Assembly: GCA_001311565.1 (NCBI GenBank)
Contig: BBBM01000005.1
Location: forward strand, 1-64,000
From: Desulfothermus okinawensis JCM 13304
GTDB taxonomy: Bacteria; Desulfobacterota; Desulfovibrionia; Desulfovibrionales; Desulfothermaceae
DNA length: 64,000 bases
Direction: 5' to 3'
Position numbers and translations under genes: made by a program. Below are positions 23,549 to 33,655 of the stretch, piece after piece. The notes under the pieces were generated by a model that worked only from the letters and a program-made list of their open reading frames with translations, did not search any database and had not been told where the DNA came from. Position 1 is the stretch's first letter; each line of letters opens with the position of its first letter.

Positions 23549-24132
23549 TTAAATTTTTTTGTGTTTAGTCCAATCTTTAAAAACAAAACTTTCCTTTGGT
23601 AAAAGCCCCAATTTTTTTCCGGATGTTAGCGTTTATTTCGTGATAAGTCATAGTTAAAGCATCCTCATAGTTAAGTCCTAGCTCCCTTGCAACTTTTTTT
23701 TAGATCTCCCTTTCCCTCTATTTCCAGATAATCACCAAATGGGAGGGTGTCCAGACACACATCTGTTTCACCAAACTGCCACTTTTCCCTTATTTTCTCA
23801 TATTTAAAAGATATTTCAAGTCCAATCTTGGTCAAAATAATTATGAGATTTTCCTTATTTTCAAAAGCACTCTCAAATTCTTCAAGCACTTTTTCATTTC
23901 CATGATCCCGGCCTGGAATGGGATTTTTAAGACACAAGATATTTTTTTTTGTTTTTACTCCTTAGTCTTAAAAGTATCCCTTTTTCTTTTAATTTTTTTA
24001 TTGGGATAATCAAACACAATATTTTCTTCAAAATATTTGTCTATAAAAACTGCCCCCAAATCTTTTAAGCGCATCCTGATATTATCAAACCCATTTTTTT
24101 ACTAAAAATTTAACCTCTCTCTCAATGGCCAT
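23549..24132 (-). CDS. CYTH-domain protein (class IV adenylate cyclase / triphosphatase family)
   Basis: About 193 residues. The start MAIEREVKFLV carries the ExExK signature of the CYTH triphosphate-tunnel fold. Later strands show GILLRLRSKN, the conserved basic strand, and GDYLEIEGKG with alternating acidic residues that bind metal. CYTH enzymes hydrolyse thiamine triphosphate or inorganic triphosphate, or make cAMP (CyaB type); the sequence does not decide between these. It lies directly upstream of clpS on the same strand. Breaks lie near 24100, 23945, 23700 and 23615. Confidence 0.8.
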
Positions 24133-24356
24133 TTTAATCTCTCACCCATAACATAAGTAAAAAAATTTAGAAGGTTCAATGTTCAAGGTTTTAGGTCTTC
24201 TTCGCCCTTCTACCTTCATCCTTCACCCTTCTACCTTTCACTAATCACTAATTACTTGATCCATAACCCAATCAATAAGTGGAGTTAGAGAAATAGGCAT
24301 ATTATTAATTTATTTTATAGGGGCTGGATGGTCAAGGCATTTAAGAAGGCTTAGTA
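24133..24356. other. Gap after fliI with short direct repeat, no gene seen
   Basis: This stretch holds no credible reading frame. It contains CCCTTCTACCTT twice (24205-24216 and 24226-24237), then ACTAATCACTAATTACT, a low-complexity pattern of a kind often scattered in intergenic DNA. The usual fliJ gene after fliI is missing here; FliI ends at 24357 and the CYTH gene starts at 24132. Confidence 0.7.
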
Positions 24357-25663
24357 TCAATCCTGTACAATTAATTTAAGTCTTGAAAAAGAATCTTCAA
24401 GGGAGGATTTTTCTTCTACATCCTGAACCAAAAAATCATTTATTTTATCAATTTTCTCAATTGCATAATCAATGTCTTTATTAGATCCTTTGGAGTATGC
24501 TCCAATATTTATCATATCCTCCACCCTTTGATATGTGGCCAGGGTGGACAATAGTTTATTTCCCAGTTTATACAACTCCTTATCTATTATCTGAGACCTC
24601 AACCTACTGATACTCTTTAACACATCAATTGCAGGATAATGCCCTTGATCTGCCAGTTCCCTTGTTAAGACAATGTGCCCATCTACTATTGAGCGAACAG
24701 CATCTGCTATTGGCTCTGTAAAATCATCTCCTTCCACTAAAACTGTATAAATCCCAGTTATGGTCCCTTTATCAGATGTGCCAGCCCTCTCAAGTAGCCT
24801 GGGTAGCTGGGAAAACACAGAAGGAGTATATCCTTTGGTGGTAGGTGGTTCTCCAACTGAGAGCCCAACCTCCCTGGAGGCCATGGCAAAACGAGTTATA
24901 GAATCCATCATAAATAAAACATCCTTTGACATATCCCTGAAATATTCAGCTATGGTCTGGGCAGTATATACTGCTCTCATCCTCACCAGAGGTGATAAGT
25001 CTGATGTGGCAACCACTACTACTGATTTTTTTTAGTCCCTCTTCCCCCAAAGAATCCTCAATAAATTCATTCACTTCCCTTCCACGTTCCCCCACAAGAC
25101 AGATAACATTTACATCGGCATTTGTGTATCTCGCAATCATACCTAGTAATGTGGACTTTCCCACGCCAGAACCTGCCATAATGGCAATTCTCTGGCCTTT
25201 TCCTATTGTAATAAGTCCGTTTATGGCCCTTACCCCAACATCCAGGGGTGTATCTATGCGCCTTCTAGAAATTGGATTTAAGGGATCAGCATATAATGGG
25301 TATAAATTATCGACTTTTATCTTTCCCTTCCCATCCAGGGGATTTAAAAAAAAGAATCAACTACCCTTCCCAAGAGTCCATGACCTACTCCAATATATGG
25401 AGAAGTGTTGGAATTTTTTTATATATGATCCAGGTTTTATTCCCCTGAGTTCCCCATAGCATAAGGAGTACAGTGGAATTTCTAAAACCAACCACCTCTG
25501 CAGGAAAACTCTGACCATTTTCAATAATTACTTCACAGACTGACCCAATGGAGGTGTTTAGCCCCTTGCCTTCAATCACAAGACCAATAACTTTACTTAT
25601 CTTTCCAAAGCTATCAGTAGTCTTAAGGGAGGAGATATTAGAAATAGCCTCTTTTATATTCAT
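24357..25663 (-). CDS. fliI: Flagellar export ATPase FliI
   Basis: The F1-ATPase-like motor of flagellar type III export, about 435 residues. Walker A reads AGSGVGKSTLLGMIARYT, followed by VICLVGERGREVNEF, then FMMDSITRFAMASREVGL and GEPPTTKGYTPSVF, all classic for FliI/YscN. The ATG at 25663 lies five bases past the fliH stop. Breaks occur at the T-runs near 25420, 25350 and 25030. No FliJ gene follows. Confidence 0.95.
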
Positions 25664-25667
25664 AATA

Positions 25668-26372
25668 TTAACCGGTTATCTCAACATCCTGTAGAATCTT
25701 CTTCACCATATCATATCTCTTATCAAAAGAATCTGTTACTTTGGCAACTCCTGTATCTAAAACAACTTCTCCAGCCTTTATATTGTCTCTTGTTAAAAGA
25801 TGCCAATTTTTTTATATCAACATATTTTCCTTTTAAAGGCTCTATTAACTCTTCCACCATGGGAAGATCTTCCTTAGACACATATACTTTTACTGTCTTT
25901 GACTCTTTTATTTCATTTAAACACGAATTAAGAAGCTCTTCTAAAATTTCCTTTCTGTGCTCCACATATGCAATACCTGTTATTTTATTAACAGATACAA
26001 AGATTAGATTCAAAATATCATCCATATGGGATTTTAGTATATTTTCTTTTTCCCTTTCTATGGAATTCAATATTGAGAGAAACTTATCTCTCATCTGCAC
26101 TTTTAGACTATCAATCTCCTCTTTTGCCTTTTTCAGCCCTTCTCTATAACCTTCATCATAAGCTTGTTGTTTAATTTTTTTTGCATCATCTTGGGCATTC
26201 TTTATTATCTTAGATGCCTTAAAGGAAGCCTTTTGTTTAATTTTTTTCAAGGAATATTTTTTTCAGTATTTTCGTCCCACAGGTCTATCTCTTTGTGTTT
26301 TTTTGAAAATTCCACTTCATCTATCACAAGACCAGTTTTGCCAATTATTATTCTCCCCTTAGATGAGGACAT
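25668..26372 (-). CDS. fliH: Flagellar assembly protein FliH
   Basis: The regulator that binds FliI and the export gate, about 234 residues. The restored N-terminus is MSSSKGRIIIGKTGLVIDEV. A long Lys/Glu-rich coiled coil follows (KIIKNAQDDAKKIKQQAYDE with GYREGLKKAKEE), then the FliH/VATPase-E type C-terminal domain (VNKITGIAYVEHRKEILEEL). The ATG at 26372 overlaps the end of fliG by 14 bases. Breaks lie near 26260, 26240 and 25810. Confidence 0.88.
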
Positions 26373-27375
26373 CATCTCCTCCCTTGCCTGCCAGTACTAT
26401 TCTACCTTCAGCTTCCAATTGTCTTACAATGCGCACAATATTCCTCTGGGCCTGTTCCACGTCTGATAGTCTCACAGGACCCATAATCTCCAGGTCTTCT
26501 TTTATCATTGTTGCTGCACGTTCAGATAGATTGGAGAAGAACTTCTCTTTTAGTTCATCAGAGGCTCCTTTTAGTGCCATTGTAAGATCTTCATTGGAAA
26601 TCTCCTTTAATAGCTCTCTAATGGAACGATCATCTAGGTTTTTAATGTCTTCAAAGACAAACATGAGTTCTCTGATTTCCTCGGCCATCTGAGGTGATTC
26701 AGTTTCTATCTCTGAAAGCACTTCCTCTTCTATGGAACGCTCTGTGGCGTTTAGTATCTCTGCCACTGCCTGAACTCCGCCAACTTTTTGACCTTCGCCA
26801 CCCATTGCCTCCAATTGTTCCCTTAGCACAGAGTCAACTTCATAGAGCATCTCCAGGGGAACAGTTTCCAATTTTGCCAGTCTCAGCAGCACCTCTGGCC
26901 TGACCCCAGCAGGCAAATTTTTCAATACTTCTGCTGCTTGATGGGGAGGAAGATGACCAAGTATTAGTGCCAATGTCTGGGGATGTTCATTGGATAAAAT
27001 CTGGGCCATTATACTAGGACTGTAGTTTTCCAGTCCCCTAAAAGGAGGTGGCTTGTAGTCATATTCCAATCTCTTCATTATGTCTTCAACACTTTCTCCG
27101 TCCAGGGCCTTAGATAAAATCCTTTTTGCTTGCGATGGACCTCCAACTAGCATCCTCTTGCCCGATAAAAAGGCCTCATTGAATTCTGATAACACCGCCT
27201 CCACTATTTCCTGGGGAACTGTTTCTAATTCAACCATTGCCCTTGAAACCTTTACGATCTCCTCCCTTTCAAGTTCTTTAAATATCTTTTGCACATATTC
27301 ATCCCCTAGTGCTAAAAGGAGAATTGCTGTCTTTTGAACCCCTGTTAGGTCTTTTGGATCCTTGATCTCTTCCAT
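26359..27375 (-). CDS. fliG: Flagellar motor switch protein FliG
   Basis: A rotor protein of the C-ring that couples ion flow through the stator to torque; 338 residues and intact. It begins with KDLTGVQKTAILLLALGD, holds the middle-domain EHPQTLALILGHL motif, and has the C-terminal charged torque helix region DDRSIRELLKEI. There is no A or T run of six or more in the gene, which explains why it escapes the frame breaks that affect its neighbours. It overlaps fliH and lies seven bases from fliF. Confidence 0.97.
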   Translation of the reverse strand: MEEIKDPKDLTGVQKTAILLLALGDEYVQKIFKELEREEIVKVSRAMVELETVPQEIVEAVLSEFNEAFLSGKRMLVGGPSQAKRILSKALDGESVEDIMKRLEYDYKPPPFRGLENYSPSIMAQILSNEHPQTLALILGHLPPHQAAEVLKNLPAGVRPEVLLRLAKLETVPLEMLYEVDSVLREQLEAMGGEGQKVGGVQAVAEILNATERSIEEEVLSEIETESPQMAEEIRELMFVFEDIKNLDDRSIRELLKEISNEDLTMALKGASDELKEKFFSNLSERAATMIKEDLEIMGPVRLSDVEQAQRNIVRIVRQLEAEGRIVLAGKGGDDVLI

Positions 27376-27381
27376 ATCTAT

Positions 27382-28972
27382 CTATCTCCTCACCTCATCG
27401 CGCATCCAATTCTTTATTATAAAAACTGCCTCATCTGAGTGTTTATCCAATATAGTGGCAGCCTTTTGTTTTAGTTCATCAAAGGGCTTTTTGGCTTCCA
27501 ATGCTGCTAGCTCTTCTTCTGTAAGCTGTGGCGTTTTTTTCCTCTTCTGCCTCAGGCAGCTCTTCTAATTCAGCAGTTTCTTCTTCTACCTTGGGTTTTA
27601 TGATTGACAGGACAACAGGTCTTACTACAAGGAGGAGGAAAAGCAGAATCACTACACTATTTAAAATCGGAGTCAAAAACTTAGCAAGATAATCAAGTAA
27701 CACCTGCCAAAAGCTTGGCCCACCAATTTCCAGTGGAGTAAATTGCATGGATACTACCTCTACACTATCTCCTTTTGTTTATGCCTACTGCGTTTTTCAC
27801 CAACTCCTTTATCTTATCCAACTCTTCCTTAGGCCTTGGGACAAAAATCTTTTTCCCGTCTTTTCCTGTTTTATACAGGCCATCAACCAAAACTGCCACA
27901 GTCAAATGCGCAATCTGGCCTTTTGGTATGAATATCTTTCTTTCTTCCTTGTTTATCTCATAATTTATGGTCTGTTGTGACCTCTGGGATTCTTCACTGG
28001 TTGCGGTCCCGCCTCCAGTCTTTTGGTATTGAACACCGGCCTTTGAAGACTCGGCCTGGGTAACACCTTTTGAAGATTCTTTTACCTTTTGTTCACTGCG
28101 AACCACTGTTGTATCTGGATCATAAGATTCTTTATAAATATTCTGCTCGCTTAAATCAAGGTCAACATTTACCTGGGCTATTACCTTTCCAGGACCAACA
28201 ACAGGAAGAAGCAAATTCCTGACCCTATTTGCCAAGGTCCTTTCTAAATTCAGTTTATATTCCATCTGAGTACTGGTTAAACCACTATTTTCTCCTGCAA
28301 TGGATGGTCTATTTAATAGCTCACCCCTTGAATCTATTAAGGTAATATTTTCTGGCTTCAGTCCAGACACTGCTGTTGACACAAGATTTACAATACTCTT
28401 TACCTGTTCTTTTGAGAGTTCCCGCCCCCTTTTTAATTGAACTAAAATAGATGCAGAGGCAGGAGATTGTTCTTCAACAAACAGAGACCTTGAAGGTAAT
28501 ACCAGGTGAACCCTACAACCTTGAATTTCAGGTATGGATAGAATGGTCCTCTCTAACTCTCCCTGAAGGGCCCTCTGATAATTTATCCGCTGTATAAAGT
28601 CTGTCTGTCCAAGGGAAGATTTTGCAAAGATCTCAAACCCCACAGTACCTTTGCTCAAAACCCCCTGGCCTGCTATTTCCAGTCTTAAATCATAGACCAT
28701 ATCTTTAGGGACTAAAATAGTGGAACCACCATCCTTTAACTTATATTTGACCTTCTTGTTTTTCAAAAATTCCACAACTGCTGCAGAATCCTCTTGCTTA
28801 AGATTGGAATACAAGACCCCATATTCTTCCCTATTTAAGAAATATAGTAGCATTATAAATACAATAGTGAGGGATATAACTACCCCAATTGCCAACACCC
28901 TTTGAGGGAGGGTCCCCTTTTCCCATAAGTCTTTTATTTTTTTTCACTCCAGCTAGTCAACAAATTCGCCAT
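27382..28972 (-). CDS. fliF: Flagellar MS-ring protein FliF
   Basis: The membrane ring of the basal body, about 530 residues. The N-terminus MANLLTSWSEK leads to a first membrane helix (VISLTIVFIMLLYFL). The YscJ-like periplasmic domain has GVLYSNLKQEDSAAVVEFL and INYQRALQGELERTI. The second helix FLTPILNSVVILLFLLLVV is near the C-terminus, and the tail (DKHSDEAVFIIKNWM) is the FliG-binding motif. Breaks lie near 28940, 27775 and 27535. fliE ends one base before the start. Confidence 0.94.
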
Positions 28973-29312
28973 CTATGTTGGCCTCCTATAAAAATTCAAA
29001 CTATAAGGCATGTTTATAAGTTGCTTATATGCCTCTATAACCTTATTCCGTACAGCAGATGTGAGCTTAATTGCAACATCTGCCTTTTGCAGGGCAATCA
29101 TCACCTCGTGGACATTTTCATTTTTACCAACAGCAAATTCTTCTATCATCTTGTCCTTTTCTAACTGTAATTCATTAACTTTTTTTCAGGGATTCTTCCA
29201 CAGTACTCTTAAATGAATTAGATGAACCAACATTCCTAGATCCCTGCTCAATTAAATCCTTATCCCTGAGATTGGATAAATAAGCGGCCTGGGCAATTGA
29301 ATTTATTGCCAT
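28973..29312 (-). CDS. fliE: Flagellar hook-basal body protein FliE
   Basis: A small rod-junction protein of about 112 residues that links the MS ring to the rod. After removal of one base from the T-run near 29182, the C-terminal half reads NENVHEVMIALQKADVAIKL and continues AVRNKVIEAYKQLINM, the diagnostic FliE segment. The ATG at 29312 is 24 bases downstream of the flgC stop. It is directly abutted by fliF. Confidence 0.92.
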
Positions 29313-29336
29313 TTTAATCCCCCCTTAAAAATTTTG

Positions 29337-29780
29337 TTACCTGCCTATATCAAGGGCCCTATTTAACATGGTCTTAATGGAACTAATGGTGGAAAGATTT
29401 GCCTCATAACTTCTCAGGGAAGTAAGCATTTTGGCCATTTCCTCTACAGGATTTATATCTGGATACAACACATAACCATCCTTATCTGCATCTGGATGGT
29501 TTGGATCATAAACCTTTTTAAAAGATTTATTATCCTCTACGATCCTATTTACCTTAACCCCTTTAACTTCCCTTTCTATCCTTGATGCCATAAGATTATC
29601 AAAAGGCCATTTAATTGGGGCAGCTTGAAAAATTACAGTCTTCTTCTTATAAGGGCCTCCTTCAGGAGTCCTGGTGGTATTAATATTAGCAAGGTTCATG
29701 GAAATGACATTTAGATTGGTCCTCTGGGCGCTTAGCCCTGAAGCTGCAATATCTAATGCTGTCATGAAATTAAGTGACAT
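29337..29780 (-). CDS. flgC: Flagellar basal-body rod protein FlgC
   Basis: A proximal rod protein of 147 residues, intact. The N-terminal rod motif is ALDIAASGLSAQRTNLNVIS followed by NLANINTTRTPEGGPY, and the C-terminus has NPVEEMAKMLTSLRSYEAN. Its start overlaps the flgB stop by one base (TAATG), so translation is coupled. Confidence 0.96.
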   Translation of the reverse strand: MSLNFMTALDIAASGLSAQRTNLNVISMNLANINTTRTPEGGPYKKKTVIFQAAPIKWPFDNLMASRIEREVKGVKVNRIVEDNKSFKKVYDPNHPDADKDGYVLYPDINPVEEMAKMLTSLRSYEANLSTISSIKTMLNRALDIGR

Positions 29781-30182
29781 TATTTACCTCCTTCTGATAT
29801 TACCTGTTGGAGCATTTCAAATTCTTTTCTCATTACGGTAGTAAGTGTATTGTAGGCAAGGACATTCTTGGCCTCAATTGCCATCTCTTTGTCTAAATTA
29901 ACTGCATCTTCTCCTTCAACAACCCTTATCTCCAATTCTTTGTAGAAATCTGGCTCAGCTGTTATATTATTGGGAAAGTGATTGGGATTTGATTTTGCCA
30001 ATTGGGCTGTGTCTTTTAAATTTAACACCTCTTGGAGCTTTTCTTCAAACTTTATCCGCCTGGCTTTGTAATGGGGATTTTCTATGTTGGCCAAATTACT
30101 GGCGACAATATTTTGACGAATCAGCCTGAGATCCATTACTTTTTTTTATTAGATCAATGGGTTCTTCAAATAATCCCTTCAT
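29780..30182 (-). CDS. flgB: Flagellar basal-body rod protein FlgB
   Basis: A proximal rod protein, about 133 residues. With one base removed from the T-run near 30143 the N-terminus reads MKGLFEEPIDLIKKVMDLR and then RQNIVASNLANIENPHYKAR, the FlgB rod motif. The C-terminus has the matching helix EMAIEAKNVLAYNTLTTVM. The ATG at 30182 has GGAG upstream and lies about 25 bases below a sigma-54 promoter. It is the first gene of the flagellar operon. Confidence 0.93.
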
Positions 30183-30216
30183 GATGTTCTCCTTTGAAGG
30201 AAGTTTTTATAAAAAA

Positions 30217-30232
30217 TGCAACTTATATTCCA
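30217..30232 (-). promoter_or_regulatory. Sigma-54 promoter for the flagellar operon
   Basis: On the minus strand the sequence is TGGAATATAAGTTGCA: TGG and TTGCA separated by eight bases, so GG and GC are ten bases apart as RpoN requires. Transcription would start about 12 bases further on, leaving a leader of roughly 25 bases before flgB. Rod and basal-body genes are frequently RpoN-dependent. No enhancer site was searched for. Confidence 0.65.
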
Positions 30233-30328
30233 AAAAATTAAGTGGTAAAAAAATTTATAGTTGCTAAGAAATAAATGATTTGACAAAATAAAAGACCAAT
30301 AAAAATTCTCAAACAAAAGGAGAACATC

Positions 30329-30923
30329 ATGGACCTTTTAAAAATTAAAAGGGCACTTATTAGCGTAACTGACAAATCTAATTTAGTGGAGTTTGCAAGT
30401 TTTTTTAATAAAGGGAGGAGTGGAAATTGTATCCACTGGAGGGACCAAAAAAAAATTGGAACAAGCAGGGCTTAAGATAACATCTGTTAGCGATGTTACA
30501 AAATTTCCTGAAATATTAAATGGGAGGGTAAAAACCCTTCATCCCCACATCCATGCTGGGGTGTTGGCAGATAAGGACAACAAGGAGCATATTGAAACAT
30601 TGAATAACTTAAACATAAAACCCTTTGATTTAATATGTGTAAATTTATACAATTTTGAAGGTGCCCTAAAACAAGGGCTCAAGGACAAGGATTTAATTGA
30701 GCAGATAGATATTGGTGGTCCTACCCTGCTTCGTGCGGCAGCCAAAAATTATCACAGCATAGCAGTTGTCCCTGATCCATCTTTTTATAAAGAGATAATC
30801 AAGGAATTAAAGGATAAAGACTTTTCTGTTTCACTATCTTTAAGAAGAAAAATGGCTGCCAGGACTTTTTGCATAACTGCCAACTACGACAAAATGATCT
30901 GTGAGACCCTGTCAGGACAATAA
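30329..30923 (+). CDS. Stand-alone IMP cyclohydrolase (PurH N-domain)
   Basis: About 198 residues, corresponding only to the MGS-like cyclohydrolase half of bifunctional PurH, which closes FAICAR to IMP in purine synthesis. It has the restored start KRALISVTDKSNLVEFASFL, STGGTKKKLEQAGL, GRVKTLHPHIHAGVL and IDIGGPTLLRAAAKN. The stop at 30921 ends the protein where the formyltransferase domain would normally begin, so that activity must come from another gene. A consensus AAAGGAGA precedes the ATG. One break lies at the T7 run near 30406. Confidence 0.9.
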
Positions 30924-30968
30924 CCACGGGGGATTTTCCCCAAAAAAACATATTTAGGAGGTGGAACC

Positions 30969-32661
30969 ATAGGATTTAAAATTTATGGAAATGACACAGG
31001 ACTTCCAAAAAGCTTAATAAAAAGACTGGAAAAGCTCTATCAAAGGAAATATCCACAGGACCTTCCCTACACAAAGGAACAGGCCTGGGAGCTTGCAGAA
31101 CTCACCTTTGAGACCAAAAGACAGATTGGTCTTTTGATTGACAGAAGGGGCTTAGTACTAAAGGTTATAGTTGGGGATAGTGATAAAATTGTAATACCAG
31201 AATTGGGAAGAATCAGGACAAAAACAGGAAGACTTAAAGGTATAAGGCTACTTCATACCCACAGGGGAAGGACCCCCCTCACCCAAGACGATTTAATGGA
31301 CCTCATTTTTTTTGAAATTAGACAGCATAGGTGTTTTAATGGTTGGGGAACATGGTGGCCCAGAAAAATTTCAGTGGGCCCATATAGTTCCAGCTAAAAA
31401 GGAAAACAAACCTTATTATTTGTCTCAAATCCTACCATGGGATACTGATAAAATTAATCTCAAGAGCACCATACAGGCAATAGAAGAAGAGCTCTCAAGA
31501 AACATAGCTAATGGAATTTCTTCAAAAAAAAGGGAAAGGGCCCTTTTGGTTAGTGTAGACACATCCCCCAAAGATATCCAGGAAAAATCCTTAAAAGAAT
31601 TGTCTGAGCTGGCAAAAACAGCTGGTGTGGAGATTTGTGGACATCTAATACAACGTGTTAACTCCATTAATCCCCAGTATATTCTTGGTAAGGGAAAACT
31701 GGCTGAGCTTGAGGTATTATGTCTTCAAACAGATGCCAATGTATTAATATTTGATAGGGAACTAACCCCATCACAGATTAATAATCTGGCTAAATTAACT
31801 GACAGAAAGATAATAGACAGGACTCAACTTATCCTGGACATCTTTGCACAACACGCAAAGAGCAAAGCCGGTAAATTTCAGGTGGAGCTGGCACAATTAG
31901 AATACACTTTACCCAGGTTGGTTGGTAAAAATAGGGCCATGAGCAGACTTACCGGTGGAATTGGAGGAAGAGGACCTGGGGAGACCAAACTTGAGATGGA
32001 TAGGAGAAGGATCCGGGAGAAAAAGACCAAGTTAAAAAAAGGAACTGGAAAAAAATAAAGAGCCAAAGGGCCCACAAGAGGCTTAGGAGACAAAAGGCAG
32101 GGCTCCCAATTGTTTCTTTGGTTGGCTATACAAATGTTGGGAAGTCAACACTTTTAAATGTCCTTACCAAGAGTGACATATATACTGCTGATAAATTGTT
32201 TGCCACATTGGACCCAACATCTAGAAGGATTCGTTTTCCAAATGAACGGGAAGTCATCATAACAGATACTGTTGGATTTGTGCGGTACATGCCCCAAAAA
32301 CTCAAAGAAGCATTCATGGCCACCCTAGAAGAACTTCATATGGCAGATATAATTCTCCATGTAGCAGATGCATCCCATGAAAATGTTGAAGAGCAAATAA
32401 TGGCTGTAAGAGAAATATTAATGGAAATGAATTTAATAGATATTCCAGAAATACTTGTATTAAACAAAATAGACAAAATAGATTATGAGAAAAAAAGTAA
32501 GATTACAAAATATGTTCCCACATGGCGTTTTTATCTCTGCCATTGAAAAAGAAAATCTGGACATGTTAGTTCAGACAATCCTGAGAACACTACCTACAAG
32601 GCAAAATTTTATAGACAATGAATCAAAATATTGCGAAAAAGAGGATCATATATTGACATGA
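30969..32661 (+). CDS. hflX: Ribosome-associated GTPase HflX, long form
   Basis: About 564 residues: an N-terminal extension of roughly 180 residues, the HflX domain (QYILGKGKLAELEVLC; TGGIGGRGPGETKLEMDRRR) and the G domain with VGYTNVGKSTLLNVL, DTVGFV and VLNKIDKID. HflX splits stalled or stressed ribosomes. The start is uncertain: AGGAGGTGG precedes an ATA at 30969 and no ATG, GTG or TTG is in frame nearby, so the start codon may be non-standard or misread. Breaks lie at 31309 (T8), near 32036 and near 32510. It overlaps rfaE2 by four bases. Confidence 0.88.
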
Positions 32662-33160
32662 ACAAGTTAAATCCCTTAATATCCAAAATAAGGTCGTTGA
32701 AAGAATTTATGGAAATAAAAAAAAAGCTCTTTACAAAACAAACGTGTTGTATTCACCAATGGATGTTTTGACATATTGCATAGGGGGCACATTGAATACC
32801 TACAGCTTGCAAAAACATTTGGAGACATCCTGGTTGTGGGACTAAATAGTGATGATTCGGTTAAAAAAATTAAAGGGGGAAAACAGGCCCATTAACAGTG
32901 AAATGGATAGGGCAATTTGTCTAGCAGCTTTAGAATCTGTAAATTATGTTATCCTCTTCAATGAAGAAACCCCTTATGACCTTATAAAATGTATAAGGCC
33001 TCATGTATTAATAAAGGGTGGCGATTGGAAAGAAAGTGAAATTGTTGGGTACGACATTGTTACAACCTATGGTGGGAAAGTAATAAGCGCTCATTTTTTG
33101 TCGGGATATTCCACAAGCAAAATTATACAACGTATAATTAATAGATATTGCAAGAATTAA
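32658..33160 (+). CDS. rfaE2: D-glycero-beta-D-manno-heptose 1-phosphate adenylyltransferase
   Basis: A nucleotidyltransferase of about 167 residues that activates heptose for LPS core (or ADP-heptose). The restored sequence has [19 protein letters not shown] with the HxGH motif, then [19 protein letters not shown], and ends with [12 protein letters not shown]. The sugar-kinase half of HldE is absent, so this is the separate RfaE2 form. Its ATG lies within the hflX stop region (ATGA). Breaks lie at the A9 run near 32720 and the run near 32863. Confidence 0.9.
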
Positions 33161-33183
33161 AAATTGGTCAAAAAGGGGGATTT

Positions 33184-33639
33184 ATGGAAAAAAAAGAGAT
33201 AAAAAGAATATTATGTGCAGTAGATTTTGCTGAATATTCAAAGGAATTAGTCAGTTATGCCGTAACACTACAGCAAGCCTTTGATGCAGACTTAGATATT
33301 ATATACGTTGCTCCTACCCTATCCCAATATGTAGGGTTTCAAATATCACCCAGCTCAATTGAAAATTTTGTGGGGGAGATAATTCAGGGCGCAGAAGAGA
33401 CCATGGAAAAATTCATTAAAGAGAATTTTGCTGACAACCCTAAAGTTTCTGGGAAGGTAATAACTGGTTATGCTGCAGAAGAAATAATTAATTACTCAAA
33501 AGAAAATAATATAGATCTAATTGTTATGGGAACCCATGGGAGAAAGGGGATAGATAGGATTCTCTTTGGATCTGTAGCTGAAAAGGTAGTAAAAAGTTCA
33601 AATATTCCAGTATTAACTATTAGACCTAAAAATAAATAG
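33184..33639 (+). CDS. Universal stress protein UspA family
   Basis: An intact 151-residue single-domain Usp protein. It starts MEKKEIKRILCAVDFAEYS and has the ATP-binding signature VMGTHGRKGIDRILFGSVAE, ending SSNIPVLTIRP. The G-x2-G-x9-G[ST] pattern (GTHGRKG...FGS) suggests the nucleotide-binding subclass. AAAGGGGG lies upstream of the ATG. It sits between rfaE2 and the pil operon on the same strand, with no sign of a special link to either. Confidence 0.93.
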   Translation: MEKKEIKRILCAVDFAEYSKELVSYAVTLQQAFDADLDIIYVAPTLSQYVGFQISPSSIENFVGEIIQGAEETMEKFIKENFADNPKVSGKVITGYAAEEIINYSKENNIDLIVMGTHGRKGIDRILFGSVAEKVVKSSNIPVLTIRPKNK

Positions 33640-33655
33640 TCTAGGGGCAAATTTC

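Noticed and set aside
26363-27337. Plus-strand frames opposite fliG and fliF
   Set aside because: They are shadows of the well-supported minus-strand flagellar genes and show no family motifs.
30928-30941. GGGGGATTTTCCCC hairpin after the IMP cyclohydrolase gene as a terminator
   Set aside because: The stem is only four to five pairs with a tiny loop and is followed by A, not T, on the plus strand.
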